DNA of 64,000 bases from G965215225 sp965215225 (GTDB lineage: Bacteria; Pseudomonadota; Gammaproteobacteria; CBDBNL01; JAAOII01), in assembly GCA_965215225.1 (NCBI GenBank), contig OZ244039.1, forward strand, positions 930,001 through 994,000, written 5' to 3'. A program made the translations under genes and the position numbers. The notes under the pieces are model-generated. The model made no database searches. It had not been told where the DNA came from and saw only the letters and a list, made by a program, of their open reading frames with translations. Of the stretch, positions 35,040-43,520 are shown piece after piece; position 1 is the first letter of the stretch; the number at the start of each line of letters is the position of its first letter.

Positions 35040-35564
35040 TTAAGAAGAGACTCCTTTATGCTCGGCATCTTGATTAAGAAGACTGACGAGACCTCTTAGT
35101 GAATAGACAATGGCCTGTAAGCGAATGGCTTCTCTGTCGCCATTGAAATAGCAAATAGCAGTTCTATTTCCCTCCACTCCATGCCATCCAAAACAAACTG
35201 TGCCTATGGGTTTGGTGGGGCTCCCTCCTTCTGGCCCTGCTATGCCTGTGATGGTTGAAACATAGTGATGCTTGTTGTGTCTTGTAGCTGCAGCTATTGC
35301 CATGGCCTTGGCACATTCAAGACTCACTGCCCCATGTTCTTCAATGGTAGAGGATGGCACCCCTAGACTAATCTTGTCTTCATTATGATAAGTGATATAG
35401 CCACACTGATACCATAGAGATGCACCTGGTTCAGCGGTGCAATAATAGCCGAGACCGCCACCAGTGCAGGATTCAACAGTGACAAGATAGGCATTCTTGG
35501 AACCTAGCGCTTTTGCCACCTGTCTGACTAATGGTTTAATTTGGGGTGCCAGTCTAGTCCTCAT
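35040..35564 (-). CDS. pncC: Nicotinamide-nucleotide amidase (CinA C-terminal domain protein)
   Basis: The 174-residue protein has VTVESCTGGGLGYY, a YITYHNEDKISLGV and ITGIAGPEGGSPTKPIGTVCFG, matching PncC. It deamidates nicotinamide mononucleotide in NAD salvage. It is the stand-alone CinA_C form without the N-terminal MoCF domain. It overlaps the rubredoxin gene by 11 bp. Confidence 0.93.
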   Translation of the reverse strand: MRTRLAPQIKPLVRQVAKALGSKNAYLVTVESCTGGGLGYYCTAEPGASLWYQCGYITYHNEDKISLGVPSSTIEEHGAVSLECAKAMAIAAATRHNKHHYVSTITGIAGPEGGSPTKPIGTVCFGWHGVEGNRTAICYFNGDREAIRLQAIVYSLRGLVSLLNQDAEHKGVSS

Positions 35565-35763
35565 CCTCTAATATGGCGACCATGTTGAAGTCTTTTTTTG
35601 TCGCGCCGCAATCAGGGCAGACCCAACTAGCTGGGACATCTTGCCATGCAGTGCCTGGCGCTATGCCGTCTTCAGGCCATCCCTCTTCTTCGTCATAGAT
35701 AAAACCACATACTAGGCATTGCCATTTGCGGAAATTTTTAATCTCATTCATATAGGTTTTCAA
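35554..35763 (-). CDS. Rubredoxin
   Basis: The 69-residue protein has the two iron-binding pairs CLVCGFIYDEEEG and CPDCGATKKDF, with the PEDGIAPGTAW core between. It is a small electron carrier with one Fe(Cys)4 site. A partner is not evident; the adjacent pncC is probably only cotranscribed. Confidence 0.95.
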   Translation of the reverse strand: MKTYMNEIKNFRKWQCLVCGFIYDEEEGWPEDGIAPGTAWQDVPASWVCPDCGATKKDFNMVAILEDED

Positions 35764-35790
35764 TTATATTTAAGAATTATATGGGTGAGA

Positions 35791-35819
35791 TTGATTTTAT
35801 TCCTAATAAAGTCTATACT
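35791..35819 (+). promoter_or_regulatory. Promoter of trpA-parC
   Basis: TTGATT (35791-35796) and TATACT (35814-35819) are spaced 17 bp. A leader of about 37 nt to the ATG at 35863 follows, ending in AATTTCTACT, also seen before nqrA and, as ATTTCTACT, before serC. Confidence 0.6.
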
Positions 35820-35862
35820 AAGGGCAACTAAATAAAATGTAATTTTCGCTAAAATTTCTACT

Positions 35863-36675
35863 ATGGTAGCTATGAAAAGATTGGCTAAGACCTTTGCTAG
35901 GGTTGCTAAGGAAGATAGAGCAGCCTTAGCTTGTTTTTTAACTGGCGGTTATCCTGACTTGGATATAGGCACTGAGCTACTCTGTGCTTTGCCGAGCTAT
36001 GGAGCCGACCTGGTGGAACTGGGCATCCCTTTTAGTGATGCTTCAGCAGATGGGGAAACTATTCGCCAGGCTAGTTATGAGTCCTTGCAAAAAGGCATCA
36101 ATATGGAACAGATCCTGGCAATAGCAAGGACTTTCAGAAAAAAGAATCCTACTACTCCCCTAGTATTAATGGGCTATTACAATCCAGTCTTCTATTATGG
36201 AACAAAAGACTTTATTGCTGAGCTAGATGCTATTGGCGTAGATGGTATTATCTTGGTAGATTTGCCGCCAGAAGAAGAGCAAGAGGTGACCCAGCATTTG
36301 CTAGGAACAGATGTGGCTCTCATTCATCTCATAACCCCCACCACAGATCAACAAAGGTTGAAGACCATAAGCCAATCAGCTCAAGGGTTTCTTTACTATG
36401 TTTCTATTACTGGGGTTACTGGTAGCCATTCTCCTCAGCTAGAACAGGTAAAAGGGCATCTGCAAGAGTTAGAGCCAAGCCTGCCAGTTGCCATAGGGTT
36501 TGGTATTAAAGAACCTGAACAGGCAAAGGCATTTGGTAGGCTTGCTCAAGCTGTGGTGGTAGGCTCTTCTTTAATTCAGACCATTCAAAATAGCAAAGAT
36601 AGCAAAGATAAAAAGACCATCAAGTTTCAATTAAGGAAACAGGTAAATAGTTATGCTAAGGCATTAAAGAGGTGA
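35863..36675 (+). CDS. trpA: Tryptophan synthase alpha chain
   Basis: The 270-residue protein has VELGIPFSDASADG with the catalytic Glu52 and Asp63 equivalents, VLMGYYNPVF and VSITGVTGS. It cleaves indole-3-glycerol phosphate. The loop usually reads PFSDPxADGPTIQ; here both prolines are replaced (Ala60 and Glu65). No trpB is adjacent, and its stop overlaps the GTG of parC, an unusual pairing. ATGs at 35863 and 35872 are both possible. Confidence 0.93.
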   Translation: MVAMKRLAKTFARVAKEDRAALACFLTGGYPDLDIGTELLCALPSYGADLVELGIPFSDASADGETIRQASYESLQKGINMEQILAIARTFRKKNPTTPLVLMGYYNPVFYYGTKDFIAELDAIGVDGIILVDLPPEEEQEVTQHLLGTDVALIHLITPTTDQQRLKTISQSAQGFLYYVSITGVTGSHSPQLEQVKGHLQELEPSLPVAIGFGIKEPEQAKAFGRLAQAVVVGSSLIQTIQNSKDSKDKKTIKFQLRKQVNSYAKALKR

Positions 36676-38915
36676 AAACTTCAACTAAGAGCCCTAAGCG
36701 GTTTCCCAAGGCCATTAGCCGTGATCTGAGAGCCTATGTTGAGCAAGCCTATCTCAACTACTCTATGGCGGTGATATTAGAGAGAGCCTTGCCTCAACTG
36801 AGCGATGGATTAAAACCAGTCCAACGACGGATTATTTACGCTATGTCCGAACTAGGTCTTGCTAGTTCGGCAAAGCCTAAGAAATCGGCGCGCACCATAG
36901 GAGATGTGCTGGGCAAGTTCCATCCTCACGGTGATATGGCATGTTATGAGGCTATGGTGCTAATGGCTCAGTCGTTTTCCACTCGTTATCCACTGATAGA
37001 TGGGCAGGGCAACTGGGGCTCCATAGACGACCCTAAATCCTTTGCTGCTATGCGTTATACCGAAGCAAGACTGACTTCTTATGCGCAATTGCTGCTTGGC
37101 GAATTGGCTCAAGCTACTACCAGCTGGCAGCCAAATTTTGATGGCACATTGGTAGAGCCAAAACTATTACCTGCTCGGGTGCCCAATCTACTTCTTAACG
37201 GCTCTACTGGTATAGCAGTGGGTATGGCAACCGACATTCCTTCTCATAATTTGGCTGAGGTGATGGATGCCTGTTGCCTATTACTTAGGTCTCCTAAGGC
37301 TGGTATTGCCGAGCTGATGAAACTGGTTCCTGGCCCAGATTTTCCGGCTGGGGGCGTGATAGTGGCGTCAGCGGATGAATTAAAGCGGATCTATGAATCT
37401 GGTCAAGGCAGTTTGAGAGTCAGGGCTTCTTATAAGATGGAGGGAAAAGAAATCTGTATCACTTCCTTACCGCCCCAAGTATCTACCACTCGGGTTATGG
37501 AGCAGTTGCAGCAGCAACTAGACAATCGTCGGCTTCCTATGGTTGCGGATTTGCGTGACCAATCAGATCATGCTTCCCCAGTATCCTTGATTGTGGTTAC
37601 TCGTAAGGGCTGTGATCGCCAGCAGCTAATGGGGCATCTTTTTGCTACTACAGATCTAGAGAGGATGGTGAGAGTTAACTTCAATGTGATCACCATGGGA
37701 GGGAAACCCGGTCTTCAATCTTTGGCAGGTTTTTTACAGAGCTGGCTGGAATTTCGCCGCGCCTCAGTGAAGAGGCGCCTGAAGATGGAACTAGACAAGG
37801 TGCTTTCTCGCTTGCATATTCTGCAAGGATTATTAGAAGCCTATCTCAATTTGGATGAGGTTATCAGGATTATTCGTAAGAGGGACAAGCCCAAGCCCAT
37901 TCTGATGAAGAAATTCAAACTAAGCGACCGGCAAGCGGAATTTATCTTGGATACTCGGTTACGCCATTTGGCTAGGCTTGAAGAGGAAAAGATTAAGGGT
38001 GAAGAGGAAGACCTCACCGATAGGCGTTATATGTTGGAGCAGCAGCTGGGCTCCGATAAGAAGATTACTGAGTTGCTTAAAAGAGAATTGCTTCAGATTA
38101 AGAAAGAGTTTGGCGATAAGAGAAGGACTCTTATTCAAGAGAGGGTGTTGGAGGCACAGAGTTTTCGTCCCGAACAGCTCATAAGCCGCGAGGCGGCCAC
38201 TTTGGTGGTATCAAGACAAGGTTGGGTGCGCCTAGCCAAAGGACATAATATCTTACCGAGCGAACTTTCTTATCGTAAAGAAGACTCCTATTTGTGTAGT
38301 TGGAAAGGGGATAATGATATGATTGCCCTTTTTATTGATAATCACGGTCGTTGCTATTCCTTGCCGGCACTTGAGCTACCTTCTGCTCGTGGGCTGGGCG
38401 AGCCTTTGAGTAGTAGATTAGATATGGCAGATGGCGCTTCTATTCAGGCAGGGCTATTACTCAGTCCAAATAGCAAGAAAGAATTTTTGCTTATGACGAA
38501 AGAAGGCTATGGTTTTATTGCCAGCGGGAAAAGTCTTATCACAGTCTATCGCAGGAAGGGGAAGCAGGTTGTCAGGGCAAAGGAAGGCATGGTTCAGCCA
38601 GTTGAAATAAAGCCACAAGCAGAGAAGGTGGCATTATTAACCGAGCAAAATCGCCTATTGATATTGCCACTAAAAGATTTGCCCCATATGCAAAAAGGCA
38701 GAGGTGTCAAGCTGATAAATTCTAAAGGGAATAATTGGCTAAAACAGGCAGTGGCATTACAATCAGCTACGCTCTTATTGTTAGAGGACCAGGATGCAGA
38801 CCCTCTTCCATTTGAACCCAAGGAATGGAAAAACTTTTGTGCCAGTCGTGGCAAGAAGGGCAAGCTATTAAAGAAATTCTCGTCTTCCGTTCGGCTAGCA
38901 ACGAAAGAAGCTTAG
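36672..38915 (+). CDS. parC: DNA topoisomerase IV subunit A
   Basis: The 747-residue protein has the catalytic tyrosine in AAMRYTEARL (Tyr129), GKFHPHGDMACYEAMVLMAQ and the short C-terminal domain typical of ParC rather than GyrA. Start is a GTG overlapping trpA. The quinolone-region Ser80 equivalent (E. coli numbering) is Met89 here, while Glu84 is kept (Glu93). It decatenates chromosomes with ParE, which is not in the window. Confidence 0.95.
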   Translation: MKTSTKSPKRFPKAISRDLRAYVEQAYLNYSMAVILERALPQLSDGLKPVQRRIIYAMSELGLASSAKPKKSARTIGDVLGKFHPHGDMACYEAMVLMAQSFSTRYPLIDGQGNWGSIDDPKSFAAMRYTEARLTSYAQLLLGELAQATTSWQPNFDGTLVEPKLLPARVPNLLLNGSTGIAVGMATDIPSHNLAEVMDACCLLLRSPKAGIAELMKLVPGPDFPAGGVIVASADELKRIYESGQGSLRVRASYKMEGKEICITSLPPQVSTTRVMEQLQQQLDNRRLPMVADLRDQSDHASPVSLIVVTRKGCDRQQLMGHLFATTDLERMVRVNFNVITMGGKPGLQSLAGFLQSWLEFRRASVKRRLKMELDKVLSRLHILQGLLEAYLNLDEVIRIIRKRDKPKPILMKKFKLSDRQAEFILDTRLRHLARLEEEKIKGEEEDLTDRRYMLEQQLGSDKKITELLKRELLQIKKEFGDKRRTLIQERVLEAQSFRPEQLISREAATLVVSRQGWVRLAKGHNILPSELSYRKEDSYLCSWKGDNDMIALFIDNHGRCYSLPALELPSARGLGEPLSSRLDMADGASIQAGLLLSPNSKKEFLLMTKEGYGFIASGKSLITVYRRKGKQVVRAKEGMVQPVEIKPQAEKVALLTEQNRLLILPLKDLPHMQKGRGVKLINSKGNNWLKQAVALQSATLLLLEDQDADPLPFEPKEWKNFCASRGKKGKLLKKFSSSVRLATKEA

Positions 38916-39712
38916 CTAGGGGGTTTTAATGGGTGTTTTAATGGGTGTTTCAATGAGGGAGCAAGAACCTCGATTGATTGGGGATTGAGGCGAAACTCAA
39001 AATAATTGTTGATGGCAATCAGTTGCCCTTCCACACTAATGGTATCCAATATATAAGGAAGGAAAGGTTCGGGCTGGGCTTCCCCTTGTGGATTTGTTGC
39101 CAGGAATATCTTACTGATACTCTGGCAGTGGGGAATAAAAAAAGGAGGAATGCCGCTGCGGATGCAAAGAGAGGCGCATGCTTTATGGGTTATTCCATCG
39201 GCTGGGCGCATGACACCATAATGGCATTTACTATCGACAATATGGCCAACTAACCTATGCTTGCCAAAATCTCTTCGATTATCGCCCTGGATTGATATAT
39301 CCCTTCTCAATGGCACAACTGAAATCGTTTCCAGTAGATAGTTGGAAGGAGAATCATGACGGGTGATGAGCTTCCCCTTGGCTTCAACATATCTCTCTTC
39401 TACCTCATCAACTAGACTCTGGGCGCCCAGCTTGCCTTCTTGCACTAGGAAGACAGTGTCATAGCCGCGCGGCGTGTAGTTGTTAGCCACTAGGATATGA
39501 GGATAGGGCTGTTTTATTAATCTGCCTCGTAGGCTGAGGTCATTTTTCCCCCATTTGGCGGCGGCTGGCTTTTGCTGAGAGAGGGCAAAAAGATTTGCAA
39601 AACCGGCTGCGCCTAAGACCAATAAAGGAACAGCAGTCAGCAGAAAGCGCTTGTCTCTGTCTGGGGTTTTACCATAACCAATGAAGAAGGAATCCTTGCT
39701 CTTTTGCTTCAT
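38912..39712 (-). CDS. Membrane-anchored protein of the Rieske cluster, Cys/His motif, unknown function
   Basis: The 266-residue protein has one membrane segment (about 24-45) after a charged N-terminus, a beta-rich domain, and a striking motif DSKCHYGVMRPADG-x3-HKACASLCIRSGIPPFF (about 160-192) whose Cys/His could bind metal or a cluster. A similar motif is found in uncharacterised proteins next to ferric-reductase/Rieske proteins, which is from memory. The C-terminus repeats KHPL (38930-38960). It lies 49 bp after the Rieske gene on the same strand and overlaps parC convergently by 4 bp. Function unknown. Confidence 0.6.
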   Translation of the reverse strand: MKQKSKDSFFIGYGKTPDRDKRFLLTAVPLLVLGAAGFANLFALSQQKPAAAKWGKNDLSLRGRLIKQPYPHILVANNYTPRGYDTVFLVQEGKLGAQSLVDEVEERYVEAKGKLITRHDSPSNYLLETISVVPLRRDISIQGDNRRDFGKHRLVGHIVDSKCHYGVMRPADGITHKACASLCIRSGIPPFFIPHCQSISKIFLATNPQGEAQPEPFLPYILDTISVEGQLIAINNYFEFRLNPQSIEVLAPSLKHPLKHPLKPPS

Positions 39713-39761
39713 ATATAACTCCTATGACTCCTATAGCACCTATATAACACCTATATAACAC

Positions 39762-40817
39762 CTACTTAGCTTTGGCACGAATAATTGCTGGTCTAGTAGG
39801 AGTGCCTGGTGGATTAGGCTGTTGATTGATAAGTACATCTCCTTTGTTAATCTTAACATCATAGGTAGGAATCCTCTCAGTAAAAGGAGGAGGGGACTGC
39901 CCTGAGGCAGGAAAATATTCATAACCATGCCATGGACAAACTATGCGGCCATTAATGACCCTACCCTCACACAAAGGACCATTTTGATGGGCGCAGGCAT
40001 TGGCAACCGCTGCTATTCTATTAGTATCATAGCGAAAGACCGCTATCTTGTCTCCTTGGGCCAAGGTAAAGCCGCGTCCTCTATTGTTCTCTAACTCAGT
40101 AGCCGGGCAAAGACGAACCCATTGTTCTTTGGTTTTTATTCTTCTATCAGCTCTTAGCTCTTTGAGGGCTGCTATCAGGTGGAGAAATGCGACGCCAAGA
40201 CCTGCCCCAATAAGAACATAGAGGTAACTAGGGTTTTTCTCAGCTTGAACAAAACCAAAGAGCACATGAGCCATAAGAAGCCCATAGGCAATATATACAC
40301 CCATATGTAGAAATTTCCAAACCGACGGGGAGAATAGCTTCAGCCAAAAATCATGGCTGGTAAGTGCCATTACCATAATAATCAGATAAGCAATGAAGCC
40401 ATAGACCTCAAAAGGGAAGCGAGCAAAATCGGTGAGATTGGGATTGCTAATGAAGAGGGAAATCAGGGGGACAAGAATGCCATAAGAGTGATACCACAAT
40501 ATAGCAAAGAATACATGTAAGGTGGCTATTATGAACATAGAAACACCCAGATGGCGACGGTTATAAAGAAGGGGCTTGAATAGAGGAGATAGTCTGGCAA
40601 GGGGACCTATTATGAGAATGAAATGCAGCAGTAAAAAGGCACAGCTGCCTAGGGCTCTTATGACAAGTATCATCGGACTAATGTCCTGTGGAGCTGGATG
40701 ATTCCAAAAGCTGACCAATAAGAAGGTGCCTATATATCCTAAAACAGCAAGGATAATTATCAGATCATAATAGGACTTGAACCTATTCCATTGGATTGCT
40801 TGATAATCGGCGCTCAT
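39762..40817 (-). CDS. Ferric-reductase-like transmembrane protein fused to a Rieske [2Fe-2S] domain
   Basis: The 351-residue protein has about six membrane helices (residues 15-220) with histidines in HFILIIGPL, HLGVSMFIIATLHVFF and HMGVYIAYGLLMAHV suitable for heme ligation as in ferric-reductase-like domains. It ends in a Rieske domain with CAHQNGPLC and CPWHGYEY (about 275-305). Architecture suggests electron transfer between a Rieske cluster and membrane heme. It overlaps the small gene upstream by 4 bp. Redox partners unknown. Confidence 0.8.
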   Translation of the reverse strand: MSADYQAIQWNRFKSYYDLIIILAVLGYIGTFLLVSFWNHPAPQDISPMILVIRALGSCAFLLLHFILIIGPLARLSPLFKPLLYNRRHLGVSMFIIATLHVFFAILWYHSYGILVPLISLFISNPNLTDFARFPFEVYGFIAYLIIMVMALTSHDFWLKLFSPSVWKFLHMGVYIAYGLLMAHVLFGFVQAEKNPSYLYVLIGAGLGVAFLHLIAALKELRADRRIKTKEQWVRLCPATELENNRGRGFTLAQGDKIAVFRYDTNRIAAVANACAHQNGPLCEGRVINGRIVCPWHGYEYFPASGQSPPPFTERIPTYDVKINKGDVLINQQPNPPGTPTRPAIIRAKAK

Positions 40818-40996
40818 GGAGATTCTGGTTCAGAGTTAAGGTCTTCTTCTAGCTTCTCTAAGAGCTCTTGCTGCTGCTGGTTTGGTTGCTTCTCGCCTTG
40901 CTGGAGCAAATAGGCTGAAAGTGAGAAAGATAGAACAAGAAGAGGGGTAATTGTTAACCACAGAATTAAATGAAGTTTCCTATGTGAGTGTTTCAT
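40814..40996 (-). CDS. Small single-span membrane protein of the Rieske cluster
   Basis: The 60-residue protein has one hydrophobic helix (LHLILWLTITPLLVLSFSLS) followed by a Gln/Glu-rich tail. Start and stop overlap its neighbours by 4 bp each, which argues that it is real and coupled. No family recognised. Confidence 0.6.
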   Translation of the reverse strand: MKHSHRKLHLILWLTITPLLVLSFSLSAYLLQQGEKQPNQQQQELLEKLEEDLNSEPESP

Positions 40997-41622
40997 TTGT
41001 CTGAGCGATTCTTTTTAGCCTGAACCTTCTTGCCGACCTTCTTTTTGGCAGCCTTAGCCGGCTCGGTCTCTTTCGTGTCAGCTGGTTTTCTCCTCACTTC
41101 TGTTGCTGATTGGTTTGCTTCCGATGCTGGTGCCTGTTCCATCCTTCCTTTTCTTGTGATACCTTTTGTTGCCGATTGGTTTGCTTCCGATGCTGGTGCC
41201 TGTTCCATCCTTCCTTTTCTTGTGATACCTTTTGTTGCCGATTGGTTTGCTTCCGATGCTGGTGTGTGTTCCATCCTTCCTTTTCTTGTGATACCTTTTG
41301 TTGCTGATTGTTTTGCTTCCAATGCTGGTGTGTGTTCCATCCTTCCTTTTCTTGTGATACCTTTTGTTGCCGATTGGTTTGCTTCCAATGCTGGCGGGGT
41401 TTTGGTTGAGATACGAGTGATGAATAGGACTAGTATCAAGGGCCAGAGGATAATACTAGTAGGCAATATCATAAGTCTGAAACCGAGACTGCCGCCCTGG
41501 GCGTGAATGTCAATTAAATTCACCAACCAGAAAACAAAGAGAAGACCAAAGAGAATGCCGCATGCCAAATAGGCAAGATGCCAGTTGATCAGCAGGCTAT
41601 CTACTTGTGCTCCTATATCCAC
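40993..41622 (-). CDS. Membrane protein with 22-residue tandem repeats, first gene of the Rieske cluster
   Basis: The 209-residue protein starts at a GTG and has two membrane segments (about 15-38 and 50-68), then about four and a half copies of PASEANQSATKGITRKGRME and a Lys-rich C-terminus. The repeats are encoded by 66-bp units. The membrane part may be the conserved core and the basic repeat region a variable cytoplasmic tail. Function unknown; the cotranscribed Rieske protein suggests a role in the same membrane complex. Confidence 0.6.
   Translation of the reverse strand: MDIGAQVDSLLINWHLAYLACGILFGLLFVFWLVNLIDIHAQGGSLGFRLMILPTSIILWPLILVLFITRISTKTPPALEANQSATKGITRKGRMEHTPALEAKQSATKGITRKGRMEHTPASEANQSATKGITRKGRMEQAPASEANQSATKGITRKGRMEQAPASEANQSATEVRRKPADTKETEPAKAAKKKVGKKVQAKKNRSDK
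41102..41395 (-). repeat. 66-bp coding tandem repeats (4.5 copies)
   Basis: Unit boundaries at 41102, 41168, 41234, 41300 and 41366; copies differ at only a few positions (for example GATGC/AATGC, TGCCTG/TGTGTG). Length is a multiple of three, so copy number can change without frameshift. Confidence 0.95.
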
Positions 41623-41643
41623 TTCTTATACCTGTTTTTCTGT

Positions 41644-42046
41644 TTATGCTCATCCATTTATGCTCCTATATATATGTCTCTATTCATCTCTTTATGCTTC
41701 CTATATACTTGTCTATACTCATCTCTTTATGCTTCCTATATACTTGTCTATATTCATCTCTTTATGCTTCCTATATATACTTGGCTATATTCATTTCTTT
41801 ATGCTTCCTATATATATGTCTATATTCATCTTTTTATGCTTCCTATATATATGTCCATATTCATTTCTTTATGCTTCCTATATATACTTGGTTATATTCA
41901 TCTCTTTATGCTCCTATATATACTTGGCTATACTCATCTCTTTATGCTTCCTATATATATGTCCATATTCATTTCTTTATGCTTCTTATATATATGTCCA
42001 TATTCATTTCTTTATGCTTCCTATATATACTCGTCTATATTCATCT
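41644..42046. repeat. 35-37-bp AT-rich tandem repeats upstream of the Rieske cluster
   Basis: TTTATGCTTCCTATATA recurs about 12 times at intervals of 35, 36 or 37 bp between the ispF 3' end and the start of the 40993-41622 gene. The unit resembles the gene's own 5' end (GTGGATATAGGAGCA on the minus strand). This 475-bp stretch (41623-42096) holds no real gene, although the plus strand is open in three frames because of the repeat. Confidence 0.9.
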
Positions 42047-42096
42047 AGGTCTAATAGACTCCCCTTATTTTTTAGCCTATTATATGGCGAAATGAT

Positions 42097-42582
42097 CTAA
42101 TTGGTTCCTTTTTGTAATAGACATATGGCATGGGCTGCTATGGCTTCGCCTCTTCCTACTGCATCTAGTCCTTCGCCGCGAGTTGCCTTGACATTAATGG
42201 CTTCTAGTTGCAACATACTAATTAGCTTATCAACTATGCTGGCTTTGTATTTTCCTAGCTGAGGTTCTTGAAGCAGGATAGTCGTATCCACATTGATAAT
42301 TTGATAGCCACTTTTATGGATTAGATGCAGACTATGATCAATGAATAGGCTGCTGGCTTTATCCCGCCATCTTTCATCTGAATCAGGGAAGTGTTCTCCT
42401 ATGTCTCCCAAGGCGGCTGCCCCAAGGAGGGCGTCGCATATTGAGTGTAGTAGAACATCCCCATCTGAATGAGCCTCAACCTTTTTATGATAGGGAATAT
42501 GAACTCCCCCCAACCAAAGCCCTTCCTTAGCTGGAATCAATGGATGCATGTCATAACCATAGCCTATACGAATATTATCCAT
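42097..42582 (-). CDS. ispF: 2-C-methyl-D-erythritol 2,4-cyclodiphosphate synthase
   Basis: The 161-residue protein has the metal motif GYGYDMHPL (Asp11, His13), SDGDVLLHSICDALLGAAALGDIGEHFPDSD and VKATRGEGLDAVGRGEAI. It catalyses the cyclisation step of the MEP isoprenoid pathway. It overlaps gmhB by 8 bp. Confidence 0.95.
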   Translation of the reverse strand: MDNIRIGYGYDMHPLIPAKEGLWLGGVHIPYHKKVEAHSDGDVLLHSICDALLGAAALGDIGEHFPDSDERWRDKASSLFIDHSLHLIHKSGYQIINVDTTILLQEPQLGKYKASIVDKLISMLQLEAINVKATRGEGLDAVGRGEAIAAHAICLLQKGTN

Positions 42583-43165
42583 CTTGTTCTTTTGTCGCTA
42601 TTGTGTTTTCTATGATATATTGGGTTGCTGTCTGGAGATCTGCCAAGATAGGTACTTGCCAACCAAGCTCGCGCAGCTGTCGCTCTGTCTGTATTCCATA
42701 ACCGGTTCTGACTAGGATAGTATCACATCCATAGCTTCTTCCTGCCTCTATGTCTTTGAGTGAATCACCAATGAAGATGGTTTCGCTTGGTGGCACATTG
42801 AGCTTCTTGCCAATAGTAGCCAGCATAGTTGGTTTGGGCTTACGGCAAACGCAATCTTCCTCTGGTGCATGAGGACAGAATTCAATATGGTCAATAGAAC
42901 CATTGTGTTTTGCTAGGGAAGTTGTTAGCTTCTGATGTATCTGGTATAGGTCCTCTTTAGTATAATAGCCTCTTCCTATGCCGCTTTGATTAGTTGCAAT
43001 GGCAACCAGAAATCCCGCTTCCTTGAGCTGCGCAACTGCTTCTAGGCTGCCGGCTATGGGATGCCATTCAGCTGCTGATTTGACATAGGCTTGAGAGTTG
43101 ATATTAATCACTCCATCTCTATCTAATATTACGAGGCGGATACTTTCACCTCGGTAGTGACTCAT
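42575..43165 (-). CDS. gmhB: D-glycero-beta-D-manno-heptose-1,7-bisphosphate 7-phosphatase
   Basis: The 196-residue HAD-type phosphatase has VILDRDGVIN (Asp15/Asp17), ATNQSGIGRG, the zinc loop CPHAPEEDCVCRKPKP and FIGDSLKDIEAG. It acts in ADP-heptose synthesis for lipopolysaccharide core. Pairing with ispF is unusual but the overlap suggests cotranscription. Confidence 0.92.
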   Translation of the reverse strand: MSHYRGESIRLVILDRDGVININSQAYVKSAAEWHPIAGSLEAVAQLKEAGFLVAIATNQSGIGRGYYTKEDLYQIHQKLTTSLAKHNGSIDHIEFCPHAPEEDCVCRKPKPTMLATIGKKLNVPPSETIFIGDSLKDIEAGRSYGCDTILVRTGYGIQTERQLRELGWQVPILADLQTATQYIIENTIATKEQDG

Positions 43166-43186
43166 AGAATTTCTTTGAAACCTTTG

Positions 43187-43210
43187 ATTAGTTAGTTTAT
43201 TCTAACTAAT
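43187..43210. promoter_or_regulatory. Palindrome in the gmhB leader
   Basis: ATTAGTTAG and CTAACTAAT (9-bp arms, 6-nt spacer) lie 22 bp before the gmhB start. Could be an operator or a leader hairpin; no regulator is assignable. The rest of 43211-43490 shows no gene. Confidence 0.4.
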
Positions 43211-43494
43211 AAGAGCCTTTTTGAAGATTGAAATTGGATTGGTTAGGGGCTATTGAAGGGCAAGGTGCATCTTGTCTTCCTTCCTCTTTTGTTGCCTTCT
43301 TTCCTATCTTCTAGTTGAATAGAATTTGTTTGAGTTGTTCTTCTTTATGTTCTGATAGCTATCTGGCGGATTGAGCCAAATTCTTCCACCCCCTAATGAT
43401 TTCCCCTTTGATGAAATTTGATGAAAAAAGCTTATAAAAATTAATTTTTTCGGTTAAATGCAATTTTTTCTCCTATTTTTTGTATCTTTCTTTG

Positions 43495-43500
43495 TATAAT
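43495..43500 (+). promoter_or_regulatory. -10 box of paralogue 2
   Basis: TATAAT lies 20 nt upstream of the ATG at 43521 in a very AT-rich stretch. No clear -35. Confidence 0.45.
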
Positions 43501-43520
43501 TTGTTGATATTATTGAATAA

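Noticed and set aside
41578..42100. Three overlapping plus-strand ORFs rich in YASYI/LFMLPIY
   Set aside because: All three frames are open because a 35-37-bp AT-rich tandem repeat contains no stops. No start context, and the region is the leader of a minus-strand operon.
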